NCBI RefSeq assembly: GCF_009733535.1
Contig: NZ_SMMI01000013.1
Span: forward strand, 1-64,000
Length of the DNA: 64,000 nucleotides
Direction of reading: 5' to 3'
From: Sphingobacterium endophyticum
Lineage (GTDB): Bacteria > Bacteroidota > Bacteroidia > Sphingobacteriales > Sphingobacteriaceae
A model generated the notes under the pieces. It saw nothing but the letters and a program-made list of their open reading frames with translations, searched no databases and was not told the origin of the DNA. The translations under genes were made by a program, and so were the position numbers. Positions 37,079-44,193 of this stretch are shown one piece after another. How positions within the stretch are numbered: the first letter of the stretch is position 1; every line of letters begins with the position of its first letter.

Positions 37079-37600
37079 TTATTTCTCTAAAATCTCTTTT
37101 AAATGATTGAGGCCAGCATCAAAATCTTTATTCATATCAAAAAATAAACTCATTAAGTTAAAAGGATAAGGCATTTTGCCGTCTATTTCCCAAATCACTT
37201 CAGAACTTTGAGCACTCAATTCATTCACTTGCATAAATGATTTATTAGCTTCATCAGAGCCGTTGAAAAATAAATCCATATCGATACGGCCGGCTGTTGA
37301 ATCAACTTTAGTTATGATTTGCTTTCCATCACCTACTTTTTTACTTTTCCAAGTATAAGTAAATCCAGGTGTAGCATCCGTTCCTTCATAATTTCTAATG
37401 ATATTTGGGTCCATTCTAGACCAATTATCATAATTTCCTTGATTTCGAATTAATTTGACATAGTTATAGACCTCTGATTTTGGTTTATTAATTGATATTT
37501 TACTGCCTGCATGGAAATCTTTAGGCAAAAATGCAGCTACAATTAATGCTAGTGCAACAATAGCAATTACGATGAGTAATAAATACTTTAAAAATTTCAT
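37079..37600 (-). CDS. SRPBCC (polyketide cyclase-like) protein with N-terminal membrane helix
   Basis: The 173-aa protein begins with a hydrophobic helix (LLLIVIAIVALALIVAAF, about residues 7-25) and then a helix-grip domain starting FHAGSKISINKPKSEVYNYV, with YDNWSRMDPN and a closing helix. The sequence fits the membrane-anchored SRPBCC proteins of Bacteroidota. Its ligand is unknown. It is the last gene of the reverse-strand island, 22 bp from the broken DUF1697 gene. Confidence 0.85.
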   Translation of the reverse strand: MKFLKYLLLIVIAIVALALIVAAFLPKDFHAGSKISINKPKSEVYNYVKLIRNQGNYDNWSRMDPNIIRNYEGTDATPGFTYTWKSKKVGDGKQIITKVDSTAGRIDMDLFFNGSDEANKSFMQVNELSAQSSEVIWEIDGKMPYPFNLMSLFFDMNKDFDAGLNHLKEILEK

Positions 37601-37622
37601 AATTTTTTGATTTGGTTTGAAT

Positions 37623-38157
37623 TTATTTATTTTTCAAATTTAATAATTTGTTTAATGTATTGATATTTCTTCCAGTTGCATTTATTTTTAATTTGTTCTC
37701 TATAAAATTATTGTTCAGTTTACTTTTTGCCATCCCTTCAGGTAGGTAAAAATAAAATATGTTATTAACAATCTTATATTCCTCTGGTGAAAGCTTCAAC
37801 TTATTAAATTCATTCAAATTAGATTGATGGACTTTGTCAGATAAGAAGGTAATAAAAACCTTATTTCCAGGAAGATTAGATTTGAAAGGATTGTTCTCCA
37901 AAGCTTCTATTATTTGGATTTCATTAAGGACAAAAACTTCAATATTGAGGGAGAATTTTTCTAATAGCAAAGATTTAATTTGAGAAGAAACTTCATTGGC
38001 CTTCTTTTCCGAAGATAAGAGTACATTTGCCACTTTGTATATAGGTTTGAACATTTAGATAACCATCTGAAATTAATACATCTTTTAGTTCAGACATTTT
38101 TATGATGTTTTTTCCAGAAACATTGACTGCGCGGAGAAGGACAATATAGTTATTCAT
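37623..38157 (-). pseudogene. DUF1697 gene, broken by a single-base frameshift
   Basis: The 3' part (from 38054) is an open 143-codon frame with the DUF1697 C-terminal signature: PFKSNLPGNKVFITFLSD, YFYLPEGMAKSKLNNNFIE and TGRNINTLNKLL. The missing N-terminus is present upstream in another frame from ATG at 38157: MNNYIVLLRAVNVSGKNIIK through NVQTYIQSG, the canonical family opening. The switch from YIQSG to NVLLSSEKK requires losing one base at the TTT (38026-38028; AAA on the coding strand). So either the gene is a recent pseudogene or there is a sequencing error in a short homopolymer. Confidence 0.85.
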
Positions 38158-38161
38158 TAAA

Positions 38162-38992
38162 TTAACTCTGAGGGTTTAATAAAAGGGCAATATCAATTTT
38201 TTTCATTTTCATTAAAGCTGCGGATGAATCTGGGTTTTTGAGCATCTTGGATATGTCTTTTGGAACAATCTGCCAACTCACACCAAATTGATCTTTACAC
38301 CAACCACACATACTTTCTTTTCCTGCTTTCACGATTTTATTCCAGTAATAATCAATTTCATTTTGATCATTACAAGTAATAGTTAAAGAATTTGCCTCAT
38401 TAAATGAGAATTCTTGAGGTACACCTGAATCCATTGCGGCAAGAGTTACTCCATTTACGGTAAACTGAGAGTGCATAACTTGTCCCTTTGTTGGACCATC
38501 TGAATATTCAAGTACACCTTGGGAAATAAAGTCGGGAAATAACTCTTGATAGAAACTCAGTGCTTCTTTACATTTTCCTTGCTGAGCTCCTCCAAACATC
38601 AGTGTTGGTACAATAGCTTGGTTATTTACATTTTCTAATTTACCATAATATAACTGCCAACTAAAACCATATTTATCTACAACCCAACCGTAATACTCAG
38701 AAAATGGATATTGGTCTAGTGGCATTAGAATTTGTCCTCCGTTTAAGAGTTTTTCCCATACAGAATCAACTTCCTTTTTACTTTCAAATACGGGCATATA
38801 CGAAATCGATGGGTTAGGTTTAAACATGGGGCCGCCATTAATTCCAATAAAGTCAAAGCCCATTATATTTGCCTCAACTACTATTGGAGAATCTTTCATG
38901 ATTGAACTATTTGAAAATACATCTGTGTAAAAATCAAAAGCTTCTTTAGCTTGATTATCAAACCAAAGAGAAGGTATAATTTTATTTGACAT
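38162..38992 (-). CDS. Tandem VOC/PhnB-like (glyoxalase superfamily) protein
   Basis: The ATG at 38992 begins MSNKIIPSLWFDNQAKEAF, the usual opening of PhnB-like proteins; the longer frame to 39055 adds an unlikely leader. The 276-aa protein is two such domains in tandem: residues 1-125, with SLWFDNQAKEAFDFYTDVF and YGWVVDKYGFSWQLYYG, and 130-265, with FGGAQQGKCKEALSFYQELF and KDQFGVSWQIVP. These correspond to the 3-demethylubiquinone methyltransferase-like/VOC fold, in which two domains make one metal or ligand site. The substrate is unknown; a detoxification or antibiotic-binding role is possible. Confidence 0.88.
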   Translation of the reverse strand: MSNKIIPSLWFDNQAKEAFDFYTDVFSNSSIMKDSPIVVEANIMGFDFIGINGGPMFKPNPSISYMPVFESKKEVDSVWEKLLNGGQILMPLDQYPFSEYYGWVVDKYGFSWQLYYGKLENVNNQAIVPTLMFGGAQQGKCKEALSFYQELFPDFISQGVLEYSDGPTKGQVMHSQFTVNGVTLAAMDSGVPQEFSFNEANSLTITCNDQNEIDYYWNKIVKAGKESMCGWCKDQFGVSWQIVPKDISKMLKNPDSSAALMKMKKIDIALLLNPQS

Positions 38993-39062
38993 AATTATAT
39001 TATTTAAAGAATTTTTGAATTGAGCTAATAGAATTATTTCTTCAATGATGGACATGGCTAAT

Positions 39063-39449
39063 TTATTTTTTCGCTTTCATTTCCAATCCTTTAAGTGTCA
39101 AAACATTACCAGCAGGATCTTTAATTGTTGTTATTTTATTCGATTTTTCTGTTTCAATCATTTGAATTGATATATGATTAACATTTAAAAAATCGAGGGC
39201 AGCATTAATTTGATTGGTATTTAATTCGAGAAAAATTTCAGGCTTATCATTATCGGGTATTTCAATTAGCCATAAGTTTATTGATCCGAATATGATTTTT
39301 GCTAATCTAAAGCAGTTTAATTGATTAGAAAATATTTCTTCCGAATCTAACAATAGGATATCTCTATAAAAATGTAGGGTTTCTTCGAACATTTTTGTAG
39401 GAATCCTCATTCTAATATTGTTCCCAGCTTTAAAGGTTATATTGTTCAT
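39063..39449 (-). CDS. VOC family protein
   Basis: The ATG at 39449 gives 128 residues. The domain opens with NIRMRIPTKMFEETLHFYRDIL, has a central IIFGSINLWLIEIPD strand and ends IKDPAGNVLTLKGLEM, the standard paired beta-alpha-beta-beta-beta VOC pattern with a DPxGN motif. Conserved metal-binding His and Glu residues cannot be assigned confidently. It is part of the island and is preceded by a 14-bp perfect hairpin (39474-39517). Confidence 0.82.
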   Translation of the reverse strand: MNNITFKAGNNIRMRIPTKMFEETLHFYRDILLLDSEEIFSNQLNCFRLAKIIFGSINLWLIEIPDNDKPEIFLELNTNQINAALDFLNVNHISIQMIETEKSNKITTIKDPAGNVLTLKGLEMKAKK

Positions 39450-39473
39450 CAGCAAATCACTAGGAAAACCTAA

Positions 39474-39517
39474 GAATTAACCAATAGGTTTTTTATTGGA
39501 TCACTATTGGTTAATTC
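39474..39517. other. Intergenic 14-bp perfect inverted repeat
   Basis: GAATTAACCAATAG (39474-39487) and CTATTGGTTAATTC (39504-39517) pair perfectly around a 16-nt loop, between two VOC genes of the reverse-strand unit. There is no clear T run on the reverse strand, so it may be an RNA processing or stability element, a weak terminator or a binding site. Confidence 0.6.
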
Positions 39518-39548
39518 ATGATAAATTGTAAAATCAATTAAAAAATGG

Positions 39549-39995
39549 TTATCCCATTTTTTTATTTCCTTCAAAATGGATCATCCAATTAATGCCGAAT
39601 TTATCTTGAAAGGAAGAGTATAATTCAGCAAAGAATGTTTCACCCAATTCCATTTCCATGACCTTAGCACCTTCAGATAGCGAATTATAATATTGTTTAG
39701 CTTCTTCAGGACTTGCTACATCCAACATAATATATGTTGAGTTACCAATGGTTAGCTTGTGGCCAAATCCTTCCACGACATCTGAACCCATAAGCATTGT
39801 TTCTGGATTAATATGAATGGCGGTATGCATTACTTTTCCTTTAGCATCTTCAGGTAATGGTGGGTGATTAGGGTCAGCGGGTATATCATCATAGAAATAA
39901 GTTCCAGTTCTTTCTGAATTAAATACTTTTTGATAGAAATCAAATGCTTGATTGCAGTCTCCATTGAAGTTTAAATAAGCATGTACTTTTGCCAT
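39549..39995 (-). CDS. PhnB-like VOC family protein
   Basis: The 148-aa protein begins AKVHAYLNFNGDCNQAFDFYQKVF, the PhnB-like opening, has HTAIHINPETMLMGSDVVEG in the middle and ends SFQDKFGINWMIHFEG, matching the DUF1428/PhnB-type VOC module. Its start lies 136 bp downstream of a palindrome shared with the other reverse-strand unit, so it is the likely first gene of the second unit. Confidence 0.88.
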   Translation of the reverse strand: MAKVHAYLNFNGDCNQAFDFYQKVFNSERTGTYFYDDIPADPNHPPLPEDAKGKVMHTAIHINPETMLMGSDVVEGFGHKLTIGNSTYIMLDVASPEEAKQYYNSLSEGAKVMEMELGETFFAELYSSFQDKFGINWMIHFEGNKKMG

Positions 39996-40102
39996 AACGT
40001 TTTAATTAGTGGTTTATATTAATTTAATTAATGTTGATCCGTAAACCTAGTTTACATTTATGTCAATAGGTTTTAAGAATTTAATCTTATTTCATTATTA
40101 TA

Positions 40103-40147
40103 CTAAATTACTGCACTTAAAATAAAGTTCACTTGTCTTAAGGCAAG
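40103..40147 (-). promoter_or_regulatory. Operator A and -7 element for the second island unit
   Basis: CTTGTCTTAAGGCAAG at 40132-40147 (arms ACTTG/CAAGT extend it to 40131-40148) is a near-perfect palindrome. On the reverse strand a TAATTTAG element (40103-40110), similar to TAnnTTTG, lies 21 bp downstream. The same layout occurs at 42396-42440. Confidence 0.6.
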
Positions 40148-40189
40148 TTTTAGAAAATATAAGGACAGTAAATGAAGTTGACTAGGAAG

Positions 40190-40606
40190 TTATTTTTTTG
40201 AATTTCGCATAGCTGGAAGTTTTTTAATAGCATCATTTTGGAGCATATTTTCATACTCTTCAGAAGCGCTATCTATTAACCTGATATTTCCATTGGAATC
40301 ATAATATATTCCCCAGCCATAAGTTTTTGCTAATGGTGAAGTTCTTAGGCAAGGCTGACCTTTAGAATAGAATTTTATTCTTTCCTTTTCAAGATCGCTT
40401 TCTAATATTTCATTACGTTCGGCATAAATATCAAAAATCAAATCATCCGAGTTTATTTTGTTTGGGTGTTTGTTTAATTTATCAAATTGCAAATTAGCAA
40501 CAGTTAATTTATCAATTTTAATTGTGGGAATATCACCTTTCAACGCTTTAGAATCTTCAGCAACGGTAATTAAAGTATTGAAATAATTTGTAGTATGAAT
40601 TTTCAT
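40190..40606 (-). CDS. DUF6157 family protein
   Basis: The 138-aa protein opens MKIHTTNYFNTLITVAEDS and contains TVANLQFDKLNKHPNKINSD, SKGQPCLRTSPLAKTYGWGI and SEEYENML, which agrees with the DUF6157 family as I know it. Function is unknown. It is cytosolic by lack of a signal. It is the last gene of the first reverse-strand unit, 60 bp after the DUF1801 gene. Confidence 0.8.
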   Translation of the reverse strand: MKIHTTNYFNTLITVAEDSKALKGDIPTIKIDKLTVANLQFDKLNKHPNKINSDDLIFDIYAERNEILESDLEKERIKFYSKGQPCLRTSPLAKTYGWGIYYDSNGNIRLIDSASEEYENMLQNDAIKKLPAMRNSKK

Positions 40607-40666
40607 GTCTTTAAAAATGTTTCTTAAAATTAAGCTTCAAATTGACAAAGGTTTGTCAGTAGTGAA

Positions 40667-41098
40667 TTAAATATTGTGAATTCGTTGGTATTTATTAGAT
40701 ATAAAATCAATAGACTCTTTCATGACAAACTGGAGAACATCCAAATTTATATCCTCTAACTTTTTAATATATATACAGGCTTTGGCCATTTTAAACTTTC
40801 CTAAACCATCAAGGTTTTGAATTTGTTCTTCACAACCGGTTGTTACATATAAAGAAATTGCGGCTTTCCGAGGAGAAAATCCCAATAAGGGAGCATCACC
40901 TTCGTGGCCTGAAGCATATTTATAGTGGTATTGACCAAAACCGATAATTGTAGGGCCAAACATTCTCGCTTTTTCTCCGGTTGCTTTTTCCATTAATTCT
41001 ATCAATTTGAAAGAATCCTTTTTCTTTTGATCATTTTCTAGATTATTTATAAAGGTCTCCACAGAATCGCTGGAAAATTGTGTCTTTACTTTTGCCAT
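40667..41098 (-). CDS. DUF1801 (YdhG-like) protein
   Basis: The 143-aa protein shows the DUF1801 pattern: SVETFINNLENDQKKKDSFKLIELMEKATG, then MFGPTIIGFGQYHYKYASG and ISLYVTTGCEE with LGKFKMAKACIYIKKL. The family is small, cytosolic and of unknown function, related in fold to YdhG/YjbQ-type iron-sulfur repair or ligand-binding proteins. It begins 3 bp after the SRPBCC stop and is probably translationally coupled to it. Confidence 0.88.
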   Translation of the reverse strand: MAKVKTQFSSDSVETFINNLENDQKKKDSFKLIELMEKATGEKARMFGPTIIGFGQYHYKYASGHEGDAPLLGFSPRKAAISLYVTTGCEEQIQNLDGLGKFKMAKACIYIKKLEDINLDVLQFVMKESIDFISNKYQRIHNI

Positions 41099-41100
41099 AA

Positions 41101-41553
41101 CTATTTTTCACAAATTTCTTTTAACAAATTCAAAGCATCTGGCCATGTTTGATCAAACATATGCGGGTCCGTTTGGTCTGACAATTCGATTGAACAAATA
41201 AGATTTGTTTTTCCATTCAGGTTTTTAAATCGATAGACTTCTAATGAATTCTTCCATTCATCAACCATTTTTCCTTCATTATACTCTCCATTTTGGTCAA
41301 ACATTCCTACATGTCTAAGGATAACTATATCACCTGGAATATTCGCATCTACGATAGCTATCATCCCCGCTTCAAATCCTTCATGATCCTTTGATGTAAA
41401 TAACATTTTAGTTTTTTCAGTCCAATCACCTCTTAAGTCAGAAGTAGGACTGAAGGGTTTCGTCCATTTTCTATATGAATCTTGGTCTAACATGACTTCG
41501 TAAACTTTTGTGGGACTATTCTCTATAATAATTGAGTAATAAACAGTTATCAT
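41101..41553 (-). CDS. SRPBCC (AHSA1-like) protein
   Basis: The ATG at 41553 gives 150 residues. The opening VYYSIIIENSPTKVYEVMLDQDSYRKWTKPF is the AHSA1/START helix-grip entry, the middle has LRGDWTEKTKMLFTSKDHEG and IVILRHVGMFD, and the final helix is TWPDALNLLKEIC. Ligand unknown. It is 4 bp from the upstream VOC gene, within the first reverse-strand unit. Confidence 0.85.
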   Translation of the reverse strand: MITVYYSIIIENSPTKVYEVMLDQDSYRKWTKPFSPTSDLRGDWTEKTKMLFTSKDHEGFEAGMIAIVDANIPGDIVILRHVGMFDQNGEYNEGKMVDEWKNSLEVYRFKNLNGKTNLICSIELSDQTDPHMFDQTWPDALNLLKEICEK

Positions 41554-41557
41554 AATT

Positions 41558-41950
41558 TTAAAATTTACCAAATCCAAACACTGCTCCAGCAGGATCTTGT
41601 ATAATTACATAATTATAAGTGCCATCGGATTTCTTACTTTCGTGAATAAGAATTCCACCATTATCTAATGCTTTTTTTAAGGTGTCATTAACATCTTCCA
41701 CACAGATATACATAATCCATTGCGGTGGGATGTTTGTATTGACTCCACGTTTATGACATATTCCGCCAGCTGGTTCTTTTTCATCAATCATCATGGCATA
41801 GTCGTTATAAGAATCTTCGCCATCTTTCATGGCCACAGGGAATTCTTTCCAACCTATTACTTCTTTGTAAAATTCCTTTAATGATTCAGCTTGATCTGTA
41901 GTCAAATCAGCCCATACAATTTGTCCAATTTTATATTTTCTTTCAGACAT
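41558..41950 (-). CDS. VOC family protein (glyoxalase/bleomycin resistance-like)
   Basis: The 130-aa protein begins YKIGQIVWADLTTDQAESLKEFYKEVIGW and has the central DYAMMIDEKEPAGGICHKRG strand and a closing YVIIQDPAGAVFGFGKF, as in glyoxalase/fosfomycin/bleomycin-type VOC proteins that use two such modules for ligand binding. The substrate is unknown. Its start is 1 bp downstream of the preceding SRPBCC stop. Confidence 0.88.
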   Translation of the reverse strand: MSERKYKIGQIVWADLTTDQAESLKEFYKEVIGWKEFPVAMKDGEDSYNDYAMMIDEKEPAGGICHKRGVNTNIPPQWIMYICVEDVNDTLKKALDNGGILIHESKKSDGTYNYVIIQDPAGAVFGFGKF

Positions 41951-41951
41951 G

Positions 41952-42374
41952 TTAATTGTGTTTTTTTTCTGTATGATTTTTGAAACTATCTAAAATTGCT
42001 TGCCATCCTTCCTTTTGCATTTCTAAAGGATTTGTCTCTTCGGCATCAAAATCAATAATTATTCTTGTTTTACCATTTTCATCTTTGAATTTTATGTCAG
42101 TTTCTCTATTGTCACCTAATAAATAAGAAATACTATTATATGGTGTAATTTCAGTATAAGTACCTTCAAAATCAAACTCAAAACTACCATCCTTTGCTGC
42201 CATTTTGTTTTTGAATTTTCCACCAACTTTAAGGTCATTGATAGAGGAAGGGCAATGCCAATCCTCAGAAGCTTGATTCCATTGAACAATATCATCAGGA
42301 TTATTATAGCTTTCCCAGACTGATTCAATAGGCGCATTTATTAAGGATTCAATATGTATTCTTTTCTTTTCCAT
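41952..42374 (-). CDS. SRPBCC (AHSA1-like) protein, first gene of island unit
   Basis: The ATG at 42374 gives 140 residues (a longer frame to 42398 is unlikely). It opens RIHIESLINAPIESVWESYN and has DIVQWNQASEDWHCPSSIND, VGGKFKNKM and a C-terminal helix EMQKEGWQAILDSFKNHTEK, the AHSA1 plan. It is the promoter-proximal gene: a shared operator lies at 42425-42440 with a TAAATTTG element at 42396-42403. Confidence 0.87.
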   Translation of the reverse strand: MEKKRIHIESLINAPIESVWESYNNPDDIVQWNQASEDWHCPSSINDLKVGGKFKNKMAAKDGSFEFDFEGTYTEITPYNSISYLLGDNRETDIKFKDENGKTRIIIDFDAEETNPLEMQKEGWQAILDSFKNHTEKKHN

Positions 42375-42395
42375 GATTATTCTGATTTTTAAATT

Positions 42396-42440
42396 CAAAT
42401 TTAATATGCGAAATACATTTTTTCCTTGCCTTATGGCAAG
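42396..42440 (-). promoter_or_regulatory. Operator B and -7 element for the first island unit
   Basis: CTTGCCTTATGGCAAG at 42425-42440 has perfect 6-bp arms. On the reverse strand TAAATTTG (42396-42403), a match to TAnnTTTG, lies exactly 21 bp downstream, the same spacing as at 40103-40147. The operator occupies the place where a -33 element would be. Confidence 0.65.
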
Positions 42441-42511
42441 AAAAGAATATTTTATCTGCTAGATTTTTCTTGTTTTCAAAGACATTGTAAACAATATTAA
42501 CCTTATTATTT

Positions 42512-42529
42512 CCTGTATTTAATTACAGG
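42512..42529. promoter_or_regulatory. Palindrome in the divergent intergenic region
   Basis: CCTGTA (42512-42517) and TACAGG (42524-42529) form a perfect dyad around TTTAAT in the 319-bp gap between divergent SRPBCC genes. A possible second binding site. Confidence 0.3.
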
Positions 42530-42693
42530 AACAATGTTTAAATCTTTTTAAAAACAATAAATCCTAAGAATCTGTTTTTGAATAGAATAAATTATTTGAT
42601 GTAATAGATTTTTACATTGATATATTTTTCGTGGAATAAAGTATTAAATTAGGATAAGTATTTTTTTCAAAAGATAAACAAAACAATGGTGTT

Positions 42694-43146
42694 ATGGGTG
42701 AAAAATTAAGTGCAAAGGCATCAATTGAAGTATTAAAGCCTATTGAAGAGGTTTTTGAGGCTATCATTAATCCAGATAAAATGAGCAATTATTTTATTGA
42801 GAGATCTTCAGGAAGATTAGAAGAAGGAGTAACAGTAGAATGGAAGTTTCCAGAATTTGAAGATATTTTTCCAGTTACAGGAAAGGTCATTCGTTCATAC
42901 GACTATATATCCTTTGATTGGAGTGGAGGAGAAGAAGGCATGCTCGTGGAAATATTTTTAGAGGCTTATCAAGACATATTTACAGTTGTACGGATAAAGG
43001 AAAGTTATATGCCGATTAATGATGAAGGAATAAAACAAGCTATTGGTCAGACAGAAGGATGGTCGAATTTTTTAGCTTGCTTAAAGGCGTATTTAGAATA
43101 TGGCATTAACTTAAGAAAGGGTGCTTTTGATTTTATGAAGTCATAA
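42694..43146 (+). CDS. SRPBCC (AHSA1-like) protein, divergent
   Basis: The 150-aa protein opens LSAKASIEVLKPIEEVFEAIINPDKMSNYFI and has GVTVEWKFPEFEDIFPVTGKVI and a final helix EGWSNFLACLKAYLEYG, all typical of AHSA1-like proteins. It diverges from the reverse-strand unit and is followed, 9 bp later, by the DUF1801/YdeI fusion. Confidence 0.88.
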   Translation: MGEKLSAKASIEVLKPIEEVFEAIINPDKMSNYFIERSSGRLEEGVTVEWKFPEFEDIFPVTGKVIRSYDYISFDWSGGEEGMLVEIFLEAYQDIFTVVRIKESYMPINDEGIKQAIGQTEGWSNFLACLKAYLEYGINLRKGAFDFMKS

Positions 43147-43155
43147 AATATTTAT

Positions 43156-44091
43156 ATGAGTGAGATTACTAATATTGATGAATATATCTCTGGTTTCGAA
43201 GGAGATCAGAAAAAAATGCTTGAAGAAGTTAAGAGCATAATTAAAAATGCCGCTCCAAAGGAGGCAAAAGAGACTATAAATTACAAGATGCCAACCTTTA
43301 GATATAATGGAAATTTAATTCATTTTGCGATGTTTAAGAATCATTTGGGCATATATCCGGGTGTTGAAGCCATAAAACATTATGAAAAGGAATTATCAGG
43401 CTATAAAACTTCAAAAGGGGCCATACAAATACCATTGAAATCAGCCATACCAGAACAGCTCATTATCGATTTGGTAAATTTTAATGTAAACCTTCTAAAA
43501 GAAAGAAAATATCCGAGTTGGGAGAATAAAAATTCAATGTGGGATGAGTGTCAGGAATTTATGAACCAAATTATTTTGAAGACAAAAACACCTTTAAAAA
43601 AAGAAATAAAATGGGGAGCAGATGTTTACACTTATCAAGGCAAAAATGTTATTGGATGGGGAGGCTTCAAGGATTTTTTTTCACTATGGTTTTATAATGG
43701 TGTGTTTTTGGAAGATAAATTGAATGTATTAATTACAGCTTCAGAGGGCAAAACAAAATCATTGAGACAATGGAGATTTAAAAATCTTCAAGATATGAAT
43801 GAGAAAGATATTCTTCAATATATTGATGAGTCCGTTCAGACCATTGAGGAGGGAAAGGCTATAAAACCAGAGAAAGCAGCTCCAAAAGAAGTCACGGGAT
43901 TTTTGCTGGAATATTTAGAAAAAAACTCAGAATTTAAGAATTCATTTTATAATTTAACTGCAGGCAAGCAAAAGGAATATACAGAATATATTGAAGAGGC
44001 CAAGCAAGATAAAACCAAGTTGGCAAGGGTAGAGAAAATTATCCCAATGATTTTAGAGGGGAAAGGATTACATGACAAATACAAAAGATAA
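43156..44091 (+). CDS. DUF1801-DUF1801-YdeI/OmdA fusion protein
   Basis: The 311-aa protein contains three parts. Residues 1-115 form a first DUF1801 module (EITNIDEYISGFEGDQKKML, AIQIPLKSAIPEQLII). Residues 118-225 form a second one (ILKTKTPLKKEIKWGADVYT, SLWFYNGVFLEDK, SLRQWRFKNLQDMN). The tail from about 245 is YdeI/OmdA-like (FYNLTAGKQKEYTEYIEEAK and RVEKIIPMILEGKGLHDKYK). Such fusions are known in Bacteroidota but the function is unclear; YdeI has been linked to resistance to bacteriocin or antimicrobial stress. It is cotranscribed with the upstream SRPBCC gene and ends at a terminator. Confidence 0.85.
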   Translation: MSEITNIDEYISGFEGDQKKMLEEVKSIIKNAAPKEAKETINYKMPTFRYNGNLIHFAMFKNHLGIYPGVEAIKHYEKELSGYKTSKGAIQIPLKSAIPEQLIIDLVNFNVNLLKERKYPSWENKNSMWDECQEFMNQIILKTKTPLKKEIKWGADVYTYQGKNVIGWGGFKDFFSLWFYNGVFLEDKLNVLITASEGKTKSLRQWRFKNLQDMNEKDILQYIDESVQTIEEGKAIKPEKAAPKEVTGFLLEYLEKNSEFKNSFYNLTAGKQKEYTEYIEEAKQDKTKLARVEKIIPMILEGKGLHDKYKR

Positions 44092-44116
44092 GTCTATCAT
44101 TATGATAGGCTTTTTT
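44091..44116 (+). terminator. Rho-independent terminator after the fusion gene
   Basis: AGTCTATCA (44091-44099) pairs with TGATAGGCT (44103-44111) with one wobble and is followed by a T run. The stem overlaps the stop codon. Confidence 0.8.
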
Positions 44117-44193
44117 CGTTTTTTACAACAAATCAGCCCTTTTTCTGTTCTTTCTTAAAAAGGGGATATTTACAAGATTAGAAAAATAAATGA

